From Pumilibacter muris (GTDB lineage: Bacteria; Bacillota; Clostridia; Christensenellales; Pumilibacteraceae), in assembly GCF_943193045.1 (NCBI RefSeq), contig NZ_CALPCN010000002.1, positions 1 through 64,000 of the forward strand: 64,000 bases of DNA, read 5' to 3'. The translations under genes and the position numbers were made by a program. Every line of letters starts with the position of its first letter. Position 1 is the stretch's first letter. Below the pieces are notes generated by a model, which saw only the letters and a list, made by a program, of their open reading frames with translations, had not been told where the DNA came from and did no database searches. Shown in pieces: positions 15,723 through 23,722 of the stretch.

Positions 15723-18700
15723 AATACGTCAGAACCTCCCGCCAAATCGCTTATATCGCGGCGCTTACTTATAACCTCTTGTATAAACGCCGCTTTAACG
15801 GCGCTCTTTTTTCGTTCGGAAAGTTTGCCGCCGCAAGCCGCGCACACAGGTTTCATTTCGCAATAAGAGCATTCGCTCAATCTGCCCGAAACGAGCGGCG
15901 ACGGGGCGCAATAGCCCGACAGCATCTCTTCCGCGCCCGATTTGAGCACAGCTTCGGCGTAGTCGCACACCGCGCCGAGCGTGTCGCCGCACACGGCGGA
16001 GCTTCCCGCCTTGTGCAAAACGGGTCTATACGGCGCCGAGCCTTTAACCGCGCGCGCATTCACCACGTTGCTCGCATATCCCTCGTCGCCCAAGCCGTTA
16101 TCCATTTCGTAAGCGTATTTTTCGTCGAACATTCCCATAAGCCTGTAACTGTTTTTGTCGGAAGCAAACGCCGTAGAGAACGGAAAATAAAACATGCCCG
16201 CAGGCGCGAAGCCGTTTTCTTGCAACACCTTTAAATATACGGGAAGCTGTATCTTTTTGCCGTAATAAATATCCGCGAGCGAAAACTCGGCATGTCCCGT
16301 TTTATAGTCTATAACGCGCGCCGCGTTGCCGCACACGTCCACGCGGTCTATCACGCCTTCGGCGGTTAGAACGTCGGCGTCGAGAACTATTTCATGCCCT
16401 TTAAACGGCGCGGGCGGTTTGCCGAACGCCGCTTCGGTGAATTTCGCCTCGAAACTTCCTTTCATAAGCTGCGACGCCGCAACGGCGGAAATCCCCGCCG
16501 CCTCTTCGGTAAGCTCGCCTATAAAACTTTCGCTCACCCCTTTCAGAATTCGAGGCTCGTTTTCGAGTATTTCTTTAACGATTTTTTCTACGGCGGTTTT
16601 AGGCGAAGAAAAATCGCCGCGCGATATAAACAGCTCTATAACGCGGTGCAAAAACGTTCCGAGTTCGAGCGCCGACACTTTGCCGTCGGGTCGCTCTTCG
16701 AGCTTTAATCCGTAACGCAAAAAGCACCTGAACGGGCACGAAAAATATTCTTGCACGCGGCTTATAGAAATCCTGCGGCGGTAAAGTTTGCCCGCTTGAG
16801 GCACCGTGATTTCGCGTCCGACATTTTCGGGCAAACCGCCTACAGCCGCCGCAAGCTCGCGCTCGAACCCGAAGCCGTCTCCTCCCGCAGCTATTTCGCC
16901 GTTTCCTATTAGGCACAGTTCAAGGGCGGACGCGGGAGTAGGGCACAACATAGCCAACAACTCGGCTTTACGCTCGCCCGACGCGAGCAATTCCCGCTCC
17001 AACTCGAAACCCGTAATTTTTTCGGGAGTTTTCTTTTTTCGGCACTCGCTTTTGATTCGTTCCAAAAACGGCGACGGAGCCTCTCCCGTTATGTACGACA
17101 AAAAAAGTTCGTCGCAAGAGGAAAGAACGGACGCGAGTTCTTGTTCGGAACGGGCGTTCAACGCCTCTATGCTCGGCTCGATAACCGCGCGTTTATCTCC
17201 GAATTCGGCAATGGTTTCCAAATCTCTGTCGCTCAAAATACCGTCGTCGCGCTTTACGCACGGCAATTCGCCGTCGTGCATTCCGAGCACGAACATATAT
17301 TTTTTGCCGCTCGCTCTGAAAACCGACGTTTCGCCCACTTCCACAGTGTCGGAAAGGTTTGGCAGCACCGAAACTTCTTTAAGCGAAAAACCCTCTTCGA
17401 GAGCGTCAAACAGCGTTTGAACGTTTGTCGGCGACGGAAAAACTTCGGCAAGAACTTCCGCCGCCGCAACTATTTCGGCAAGCGGGTTTGCGATAGCGGT
17501 GTTAAATTCCGCCGTTATTTCGGCTTCGCGGCTTGGCACCGCTTTAATAATAGCGCGGCAAAAATCGCCGCCCGTTTTAACGTCGGATAACCTCGCCGCC
17601 CGCACCGACGCAACAAGACGTTCCCTTACGCTTTCGACAGTATTAAGTTTTCCTTTAAGCGCCGCGCCGTCGGGCTCGAGCGTGAACGGAAACCTCATGC
17701 TTCCCTCTTTTAGCGCGCAGTAATAAACGTAGTTCTCGAATATGTCCGCGTCGTTCGGCGAAATCCCCGAATACGGATTTTTTGCAAGCGTTATGTAATT
17801 TTCGTTGGTTTCCGCCCGCGCCGTTTTGAACAGCTCCAAAATGTATCTTGCAAGCGGATGGGAAGAAAGCGCGTATTTAACGTCGGTAAAGAACGGAATA
17901 CCGTATTCCTCGAAAATTCGTTTAAGGCGGTTGTAGTCGGCTCCGAGCGCGATTACCCCCACGTCGCCGTAGCGCGCGCCGTTTTTCGCAAGGTTGCATA
18001 TTCTCACAGCCGCCGCTTTCAATTCGTCGGCTCGCGTGGGCGCCTCGTATTCTTCAACCGAAGCGGCTTTCAAATTTAATTTGCACACGGCGTTCACTAT
18101 AACGGCGCTGTCGCTCAACTCGCAAATTCTGCCCACAAGCCGTTCGGAAAGAGGAGTAAAACCATCGTAGCACGCAAAATATACGCTCGCGCCTTTGAAA
18201 TAATCGGTTGCGGCGAGCATTTTTTCAAGAAGCAACAGCCTGCCCGTTGCATCAACATATTTCCCGTCGGTAGCCTTTTCGTATTCCGAATACACAAGCT
18301 TTAAGTCGCGCAATTTATAGCTCGTCACGCTTTCGTCCGAAAGGTCGGGCAAATCGCGCGAACGAAGCCCGCTCGACGCAATTTGGCAGATGTTATCGTA
18401 CATTATTTCGCCGAAACCGGCAAACCCCGCGCTCTTGTTAAAGCAAACAAGCTTGTCTTTATTTTCGTTTAAAATCCTGCGAACCGTAAGAACCGCTCCC
18501 AAACGCGACAGCGGGCGCTCTTCGGCGGGTTTTCCCTCGTAGTCCGCAAGTTTAAAGCAAAGACGGTTCACCGTGAGCACTTCCGCATCGAACGCGCCTC
18601 CGCTTGCGTACAAAAGCTTTTCGGCAAGAAGAGTGTATTTGTCGGGAACGAACAGCAAATACTTTCGCTCGGGATTAAAACCTTGCTCGCTCTTTCGCTT

Positions 18701-18811
18701 GCAAAGCATATTCACCGCAATTTTCAAAGCTTCGGCATAAGTGTCGGGCGAGTCGGCGCACACATATTTTTTAAGTTTGCTTGCGCCGTTCACAGGATTT
18801 TTATTTTTCAT
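15719..18811 (-). CDS. addB: ATP-dependent nuclease subunit B, RexB-like
   Basis: A 1,030-aa partner of AddA. The C-terminal nuclease has VIDRVDVCGNAARVIDYKTG, and an iron-sulfur cluster is indicated by YFSCPFRCFLRYG together with LSECSYCEMKPVCAACG at the end, the usual C...CxxCxxxxxC pattern. The N-terminus lacks a Walker A motif, unlike B. subtilis AddB, and in this resembles RexB of streptococci; ATP-driven translocation would then rest with AddA. The ATG at 18811 has no Shine-Dalgarno; a TACAAT box ends 6 nt upstream, predicting a leaderless message. A reading back to 18970 would overlap the promoter and is rejected. addB is first in an addB-addA unit. Confidence 0.9.
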   Translation of the reverse strand: MKNKNPVNGASKLKKYVCADSPDTYAEALKIAVNMLCKRKSEQGFNPERKYLLFVPDKYTLLAEKLLYASGGAFDAEVLTVNRLCFKLADYEGKPAEERPLSRLGAVLTVRRILNENKDKLVCFNKSAGFAGFGEIMYDNICQIASSGLRSRDLPDLSDESVTSYKLRDLKLVYSEYEKATDGKYVDATGRLLLLEKMLAATDYFKGASVYFACYDGFTPLSERLVGRICELSDSAVIVNAVCKLNLKAASVEEYEAPTRADELKAAAVRICNLAKNGARYGDVGVIALGADYNRLKRIFEEYGIPFFTDVKYALSSHPLARYILELFKTARAETNENYITLAKNPYSGISPNDADIFENYVYYCALKEGSMRFPFTLEPDGAALKGKLNTVESVRERLVASVRAARLSDVKTGGDFCRAIIKAVPSREAEITAEFNTAIANPLAEIVAAAEVLAEVFPSPTNVQTLFDALEEGFSLKEVSVLPNLSDTVEVGETSVFRASGKKYMFVLGMHDGELPCVKRDDGILSDRDLETIAEFGDKRAVIEPSIEALNARSEQELASVLSSCDELFLSYITGEAPSPFLERIKSECRKKKTPEKITGFELERELLASGERKAELLAMLCPTPASALELCLIGNGEIAAGGDGFGFERELAAAVGGLPENVGREITVPQAGKLYRRRISISRVQEYFSCPFRCFLRYGLKLEERPDGKVSALELGTFLHRVIELFISRGDFSSPKTAVEKIVKEILENEPRILKGVSESFIGELTEEAAGISAVAASQLMKGSFEAKFTEAAFGKPPAPFKGHEIVLDADVLTAEGVIDRVDVCGNAARVIDYKTGHAEFSLADIYYGKKIQLPVYLKVLQENGFAPAGMFYFPFSTAFASDKNSYRLMGMFDEKYAYEMDNGLGDEGYASNVVNARAVKGSAPYRPVLHKAGSSAVCGDTLGAVCDYAEAVLKSGAEEMLSGYCAPSPLVSGRLSECSYCEMKPVCAACGGKLSERKKSAVKAAFIQEVISKRRDISDLAGGSDVL

Positions 18812-18817
18812 ATTTAT

Positions 18818-18847
18818 ATTGTAACGTGTTTTGAGTTGATAAATCAA
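18818..18847 (-). promoter_or_regulatory. addB promoter placed for a leaderless mRNA
   Basis: TTGATT (18842-18847), 18-bp spacer, TACAAT (18818-18823). The start codon begins at 18811, seven bases past the box, where transcription should begin. No ribosome site is present. Confidence 0.65.
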
Positions 18848-18969
18848 GCGAATAGTGATATAATATAAGCAAATTTGCTTGCTCAAAAAACATTTTTGCA
18901 ATTTTGCGCAAACGTTTGTTTTATAAAAACCGAAAAAATCTTTAAAATAAAGGAGTCGTTTCCATAACA

Positions 18970-20088
18970 ATGAAGAAAAAAATTATTTGCGTGTTGCTTT
19001 CGGCGGTTTTCGCCGCAGTGGGCTTCGGTTGCAGCGGAGGCGACGTTAAAGTCTCGTTCGACGAAAAAATGCCGTGGGACGTTCAAGAAACTTGCACTTA
19101 CGATGTAAAGAAAATTTACGTCGGCGGCAAAGAAGAAACCGTTGTTGCTACGGGGAAATACGTTACCGAACTCACCACTACGGGCGAAGAATCCTCTATT
19201 GTGAACACTTTCGAACTCAAATATACCGACAGCGACAAAGCCGAAAGCGTGGATGAAACGGGCAGAATAGTGAAAAACAAAGGGCTGACCGACACTTATG
19301 TGGGCAAAGCGAAATTCTACCGCAACACACTTGTTCCCGTAAGCGCCGAAAAAACGTTTAATTTAGCGCAACGCCCGCTTTGCGACGGAGAAGCTCCGAA
19401 GAAAAACGAATCTTCCGACGAAAACGTGAACTATACTCTCACTCTCCCCGCAAACCCCAAATATGCCGACCCGCGCGGATATTCTTATACGGTAGACTAC
19501 AAGGAAAACAAAGCCGTTCTATCAACCGACAGCGGCGAAACGAGTGCGAACGGCGACGGCACTTATACCCGCGCTTATAAAAAGGTGAATAAGAATATAT
19601 CCGTAGAAAGCACCACGCGTTTCGATAACGAACAACTCAACTACGTTGTGCGCGCTCTTTCCAACGTTAAAAAGAAAGGTTCGGCAACTTTTTACCTCTC
19701 GAACATTTTCGATTCGTATATTCGCGGCGAATATGTGCGTTACACAATGAGCATGAGTTGCGCCGAAAAGAACGTGTCTGTAACCCCCAACCTATCTCCC
19801 GAAAAATTTCTGCTCACCGACTCCGAAGGTGCGCTCGACCCCACCGACGGAAAATATTCGGTTCAATGCGTTCAAGCGTCGGTAGGCATTTCGTCGTCAA
19901 CACCCGGTCCCGCGATTTCTATGCTTATAACCGACCCGAGCATAACGGTGCGCCAACGCAGCAACAACGCCGAAACAAAGAAATTGATTTTGGAAATGAC
20001 ATACACCGAATACTCGCCTATTTCGGTAAACGTGAGCTACAAAACAATATACACTTTAACCGACTATACAACCGAAAAATTGAATTAA
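18970..20088 (+). CDS. Lipoprotein of unknown function
   Basis: A 372-aa secreted lipoprotein: MKKK, hydrophobic core, then lipobox-like VGFGC with Cys21 as the lipid-attachment residue. The mature part is rich in Thr, Ser and beta-type sequence (repeated YTLT, TYTRAYK) with no family I recognise. It is divergent from addB and monocistronic. AAAGGAG lies about 14 nt before the ATG, longer than usual, and no nearer start codon in frame is available. A strong terminator follows. Confidence 0.8.
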   Translation: MKKKIICVLLSAVFAAVGFGCSGGDVKVSFDEKMPWDVQETCTYDVKKIYVGGKEETVVATGKYVTELTTTGEESSIVNTFELKYTDSDKAESVDETGRIVKNKGLTDTYVGKAKFYRNTLVPVSAEKTFNLAQRPLCDGEAPKKNESSDENVNYTLTLPANPKYADPRGYSYTVDYKENKAVLSTDSGETSANGDGTYTRAYKKVNKNISVESTTRFDNEQLNYVVRALSNVKKKGSATFYLSNIFDSYIRGEYVRYTMSMSCAEKNVSVTPNLSPEKFLLTDSEGALDPTDGKYSVQCVQASVGISSSTPGPAISMLITDPSITVRQRSNNAETKKLILEMTYTEYSPISVNVSYKTIYTLTDYTTEKLN

Positions 20089-20111
20089 GCTAACTTATTC
20101 TTCGAGTTTAA

Positions 20112-20143
20112 AAAAAGACGGATTTCTTTATCCGTCTTTTTTA
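20112..20143. terminator. Bidirectional terminator between lipoprotein gene and copA
   Basis: 12-bp perfect stem (20112-20123 with 20130-20141; AAAAAGACGGAT/ATCCGTCTTTTT), 6-nt loop, with T tracts on both strands. Confidence 0.9.
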
Positions 20144-20162
20144 TTTGCTTTTCGTCGCTCTT

Positions 20163-20366
20163 CTATTCTATGCTCGTAACTTCGTAACCCGCGTCTTGAA
20201 CCGCCTTTTTAAGTTCGTCGTCGGACGCGCTGCCGTTAAAGTGCGCAATTCCCGTAGTGTGGTCTACGGCAACCTGCGTAGTGCCCGCCAAATCCGAAAG
20301 CGCCTTTTGCACGCGCGCCGAGCAATGGCCGCAACTCATACCAATAATGTGCAACGTTCTTTTCAT
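20163..20366 (-). CDS. copZ: Possible separately translated CopZ-like chaperone (internal start)
   Basis: A 67-aa heavy-metal-associated domain of CopZ size: MKRTLHIIGMSCGHC start, Cu+-binding MSCGHC, ends at the shared stop codon. It lies in frame inside copA. AAGGAG at 20376-20381 is spaced 9 nt from the ATG, which is as good as the sites of most genes here, and the codons before it read as the A-rich, SD-bearing spacer one expects between two genes. So free CopZ could be made from the same mRNA, or copA and copZ became fused by loss of a stop codon. In E. coli, CopA(Z) is also made from copA, by frameshifting at the N-terminal domain. Confidence 0.55.
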   Translation of the reverse strand: MKRTLHIIGMSCGHCSARVQKALSDLAGTTQVAVDHTTGIAHFNGSASDDELKKAVQDAGYEVTSIE

Positions 20367-22748
20367 GTTTATGTTCTCCTTTTCGTTTTTATTTTTCTCG
20401 TTAAAGTTTTCTTCCTCAGCCGCTTTGAAAGCCGCCTCGCACGAAAGCGGGCATGCGGCGCCGTTTTTAACGGCTTCTTTTTTAAACCTGTCGGCTTTAA
20501 AAAGCCTGAGACGCAAAGCGTTGAGCACCACGCAAACCGAGCTCACGCTCATAGCGGCGGCGGCAAACATAGGGTTAAGCTTTATTCCCGCCCACACGAA
20601 CGCGCCCGCCGCAAGCGGTATGCACAGCAAATTATATATAAACGCCCAAAACAAATTTTCCTTTATGTTCCTAACCGTTTTGCGGCTTAGCCTTAAAGCG
20701 ACTTCGGCATCGGAAAGACGCGATTGCATAAGAACGACGTCCGCCGCCTCGATTGCTATGTCTGTTCCCGCCCCTATTGCAATGCCTACGTCGGCGGCGG
20801 CTAGCGCGGGCGCGTCGTTTATTCCGTCGCCCACCATAGCCACCCGCTCGCCTCTGCTTTTCAGTTCGCTTACGAATTTTTCTTTATCGGCGGGCAACAC
20901 TTCGGCTCGGAACTCGGTTATTCCCGCTTTCGCGGCTATCGCGCTTGCAACAGTCTTGTTGTCGCCCGTAAGCATATAAACCTTTATTCCGCTGTTCATT
21001 AGTTTTTCCACAGCCGAGCGGCTGTCTTCTTTAACCTCGTCGGCAAGAGCGAACAAAGCTATAACTTCGCCGTCAGCCGCCAAATACAGCGGCGTTTTTC
21101 CGTTCTCGGCAAATTCTTGCGCCTGCTCCGCGAAAGAGCCGAAACCTTTCATTTCTCCGCAAAGCTTAGCGTTTCCCGCAACAATCTTTTTGCCGTTAAT
21201 CACCGCGCTAACTCCGCCGCCCGCCGTAGCCGCAAAGTTCTCGCTTGCCATAGGCGTCGCTCCGTTTTCCGAAGCGTAGGCGCACAGCGCCGACGCGAAC
21301 GGGTGTTCGCTGTTTTTTTCGAGCGAATAAATAAGATTGAGCGCAAGCTGTTTGTCGTCCGACACAAAATCCGTTACGCTCGGCTTGCCAACCGTTACAG
21401 TGCCCGTTTTATCGAGCACTACCGCCGTAACCTTATGCGCGCGCTCCAACGCTTCCGCCGTTTTATACAGCACTCCCAAATTCGCGCCGCGCCCCGTGCC
21501 AACCATTATAGCCGTAGGGGTGGCAAGACCCAAAGCGCAGGGGCAAGATATTACGAGCACCGAAATTGCTATCGAAAGCGCATAGGCAAAACTTCTTCCC
21601 GCAATAAGCCACGCAACAGCCGCAACTACGGCTATTGCAAGCACAGTAGGCACAAAATACGCGCTTACTCTATCGGCAAGACGAGCTATGGGCGCCTTAG
21701 AGCCGCCCGCTTCTTCAACGAGCTTCGCTATTTTGCTTAGCGCGGTATCTTCGCCCACAGCGGTTACGCGCACCTCTATAACTCCCTGACGGTTCACGGT
21801 GCCGCCCGTAACTCTATCGTCCTTTTCTTTCTCGGCGGGCACGCTTTCGCCCGTTATTGCCGATTCGTCTATGCTCGCGCTCCCGCGAACTATAACTCCG
21901 TCGGCGGGCACTCCCATGCCGGGACGCACCAAAACAATATCCCCCGTTTTAAGTTCGGAAACGGGAATTTCCCGTTCCAAGTCACCGTCGAGCAAAACTG
22001 CGGTTTTGGGGTTTAAATTCAAAAGTTTTTCAACAGCGTCGCTCGCCTTTCCCTTAGAAAGTTCTTCAAGATATTTACCTACCGATATTAGGGTGAGTAT
22101 AGTTCCCGCCGATTCGAAATACAAATCGTGCCCGAACCGTTCGGCAAGCGTAATGTTGCCGTGCCCTAACCCGTACCCTATTGCAAATATTGCCGCAACT
22201 CCGTATAAAAGAGCCGCGCCCGCGCCGAGCGCAATGAGCGTGTCCATATTCGGAGCGCCGCGAAAAATAGCTTTAACGCCGTTCACAAAGAATTTTCCGT
22301 TTAGCAATACAATAGGCAAACAAAGCAAGAACTGCGCAAACGCAAAAATCACAAGATTCTCTTTCCCGAGAAATATACTCGGCAACGGCAACCCGAGCAT
22401 GTGCCCCATTGAAAGATACATCAAAAGAACCAAAAACGCCACGCTCACCCACAATCGGATAAGACGATTTCGGCGTTCCGACTTGCCGCTTGTCCGCTCC
22501 GTTTTCGTCGCGGACGCGCCTTTGCCGTTTTTTAAAGTCGCACCGTAACCCGCATGTTTAACCGCCACGATTATTCCGTCGGGCGTAACGCTTTCGTTGC
22601 ATTGCACAACCATATAAGAGCGCAACAAATTCACGGTAACGCTTTTAACTCCGTCTACCTTTCCGACGCTCTTTTCGACGTGAGCGGAACACGCCGCGCA
22701 CGTCATGCCGCTAACGTTAAATTCGTATTTCTTTACATTGTTTTCCAT
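20163..22748 (-). CDS. copA: Copper-exporting P1B-ATPase with C-terminal CopZ domain
   Basis: An 861-aa Cu+ ATPase. In order: an N-terminal heavy-metal domain with GMTCAAC (residues 14-20), the membrane helices, actuator TGES, ion-site SCPCALGLATP, phosphorylation DKTGTVT, MVGDGINDAPALAAADVGIAIG, and the last helices. After a short Cys-containing segment and an N/K/E-rich linker it continues in frame into a second heavy-metal domain with GMSCGHC. N-terminal metal domains are the rule; a C-terminal one is unusual. The linker DNA carries AAGGAG 9 nt before an in-frame ATG (see next entry). The start is uncertain: ATG at 22748, or TTG at 22757; neither has a strong ribosome site. It is isolated between a dispersed repeat and a terminator. 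I see no CsoR or CopY gene nearby. Confidence 0.92.
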   Translation of the reverse strand: MENNVKKYEFNVSGMTCAACSAHVEKSVGKVDGVKSVTVNLLRSYMVVQCNESVTPDGIIVAVKHAGYGATLKNGKGASATKTERTSGKSERRNRLIRLWVSVAFLVLLMYLSMGHMLGLPLPSIFLGKENLVIFAFAQFLLCLPIVLLNGKFFVNGVKAIFRGAPNMDTLIALGAGAALLYGVAAIFAIGYGLGHGNITLAERFGHDLYFESAGTILTLISVGKYLEELSKGKASDAVEKLLNLNPKTAVLLDGDLEREIPVSELKTGDIVLVRPGMGVPADGVIVRGSASIDESAITGESVPAEKEKDDRVTGGTVNRQGVIEVRVTAVGEDTALSKIAKLVEEAGGSKAPIARLADRVSAYFVPTVLAIAVVAAVAWLIAGRSFAYALSIAISVLVISCPCALGLATPTAIMVGTGRGANLGVLYKTAEALERAHKVTAVVLDKTGTVTVGKPSVTDFVSDDKQLALNLIYSLEKNSEHPFASALCAYASENGATPMASENFAATAGGGVSAVINGKKIVAGNAKLCGEMKGFGSFAEQAQEFAENGKTPLYLAADGEVIALFALADEVKEDSRSAVEKLMNSGIKVYMLTGDNKTVASAIAAKAGITEFRAEVLPADKEKFVSELKSRGERVAMVGDGINDAPALAAADVGIAIGAGTDIAIEAADVVLMQSRLSDAEVALRLSRKTVRNIKENLFWAFIYNLLCIPLAAGAFVWAGIKLNPMFAAAAMSVSSVCVVLNALRLRLFKADRFKKEAVKNGAACPLSCEAAFKAAEEENFNEKNKNEKENINMKRTLHIIGMSCGHCSARVQKALSDLAGTTQVAVDHTTGIAHFNGSASDDELKKAVQDAGYEVTSIE

Positions 22749-22798
22749 AGATTTCAAAATACCTGTATCGTTTTACGGAATATGTTCGCTCCATGCGC

Positions 22799-22884
22799 GG
22801 GATTGCCGCGCTCGTTACACTCGCTCGCAATACTCGCCTATGGCTCGTGGCGTTCGCACGCTTCGCGTGCTCGGCTAAGGACAA
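22799..22884. repeat. Dispersed palindromic intergenic repeat, copy 2
   Basis: Inverted relative to the copy at 10889. Shared pieces are GGATTGCCGCGC...CTCGCAATA and GCTCGGCTAAGGACAA. The intervening bases differ. It occupies the space upstream of copA. Confidence 0.65.
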
Positions 22885-23098
22885 CGTGCAGCTGTATTCG
22901 CTTTGAGTAATGGCATAGTTGCTATACTGTCATTGTAAACCTAAGGGAAGCGGGCGCTTGTGCATACACCTAAGGCGGTGAAGAAGGGTTGCGGATTTTC
23001 GCAACAGTTGTCGAGCACGCGAAGGGAGTGTGCTTTTTCGCACATGACCGAGCGGGCTCGGCAAGCGTAGCGGAAAGACGCGCCTTTATTCGCCGCCG
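22885..23098. other. Non-coding stretch, repeat-like hairpins
   Basis: No convincing gene. It holds small hairpins TTGCG-N6-CGCAA (about 22990-23005) and GTGTGC-N6-GCACAT (about 23029-23046) and more GC-rich, repeat-like sequence of the type in the adjacent dispersed repeat. A minus-strand reading from 23483 through here is a shadow of the YccF-like gene. Confidence 0.5.
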
Positions 23099-23524
23099 TC
23101 AGAGTTCGAAGTTGTGTTCCTCCCTCAGCCTCGCCACCGCAGTCTCCCCGCCCGTAAGAAGTTTTGTGGGATAACACTTTGTTCCGAAAGGCGACACGCA
23201 ATACTGCGCCAAATGGAAATAACGCGAACCCAAATATGCGCCGAAAACGGTGGCGTACCAAAACGCCGAAAACACAAGGCACACGAACGCCGCCTGCCAA
23301 CCCGTTGTTACCGCCCAAAACGTATTGCCGAATTTGTGCGACATAAAATCGGTGTAAGCGTTTTTTCCGAACGGCATAAGGCAAAACGCCGCGCATTTTA
23401 ACAGAGCGTAAGCTTTCTTCGCTCCTATAATCGTAAGCGCGTAAACTATTGCAAGCGACGTAAAATACAAACAAAGGAACCAACCGCCGCTCAATCCGAA
23501 AGCAATGTTCTTTACTTTTCTCAC
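23099..23524 (-). CDS. YccF-like membrane protein
   Basis: A small inner-membrane protein of about 141 aa with two copies of the YccF pattern: NIAFGLSGGWFLCL...IIG...LMPFGK, then GNTFWAVTTGW...YLGSRYFHLAQYCVSPFG. Four hydrophobic segments are visible. The function of YccF proteins is not established. The start is a judgement: the frame opens at a GTG (23623) that lies inside the -10 box, so it cannot be used; the next in-frame start codon is GTG at 23524, which begins just where the family normally begins (VRKVKNIAFG). It has its own promoter and a leader of about 80 nt with a hairpin. Confidence 0.65.
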   Translation of the reverse strand: MRKVKNIAFGLSGGWFLCLYFTSLAIVYALTIIGAKKAYALLKCAAFCLMPFGKNAYTDFMSHKFGNTFWAVTTGWQAAFVCLVFSAFWYATVFGAYLGSRYFHLAQYCVSPFGTKCYPTKLLTGGETAVARLREEHNFEL

Positions 23525-23529
23525 GGGGT

Positions 23530-23567
23530 TAGTATGCCCAAGCTTACATACGACTAACCTCGAACAA
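23530..23567 (-). promoter_or_regulatory. Hairpin in the leader just before the YccF-like start
   Basis: GGTTAG...GTATG pairs with CATAC-TAACC across a 10-nt loop, ending a few bases before the presumed GTG. It could occlude the start. No U tract follows, so it is not a terminator. Confidence 0.45.
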
Positions 23568-23611
23568 ACATTTCGGCAAAGCTTGTGTTTTACGAGCTTA
23601 CAACTTTTAAC

Positions 23612-23641
23612 ATTATAGCACACAAACCGTTATTTTGTCAA
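23612..23641 (-). promoter_or_regulatory. Promoter of the YccF-like gene
   Basis: TTGACA (23636-23641), 18-bp spacer, TATAAT (23612-23617). Confidence 0.8.
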
Positions 23642-23681
23642 TAATTTTGTTAGCGGCAATTAACTTTTGCTCGTTTTCAAT

Positions 23682-23713
23682 AAAAAACGCCTGCAAAAGC
23701 CGCAAGCGTTTTT
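23682..23713 (-). terminator. Terminator of the glycogen operon
   Basis: Minus-strand stem AAAACGCTTGC/GCAGGCGTTTT (one G-U) followed by TTTTTT, a few bases after the stop of the last gene. Confidence 0.85.
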
Positions 23714-23722
23714 CGCATTGTT

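Noticed and set aside
22941-23483. Minus-strand 180-codon frame overlapping the YccF-like gene
   Set aside because: The other frame has the YccF family pattern; this one reads Arg/Cys-rich nonsense.
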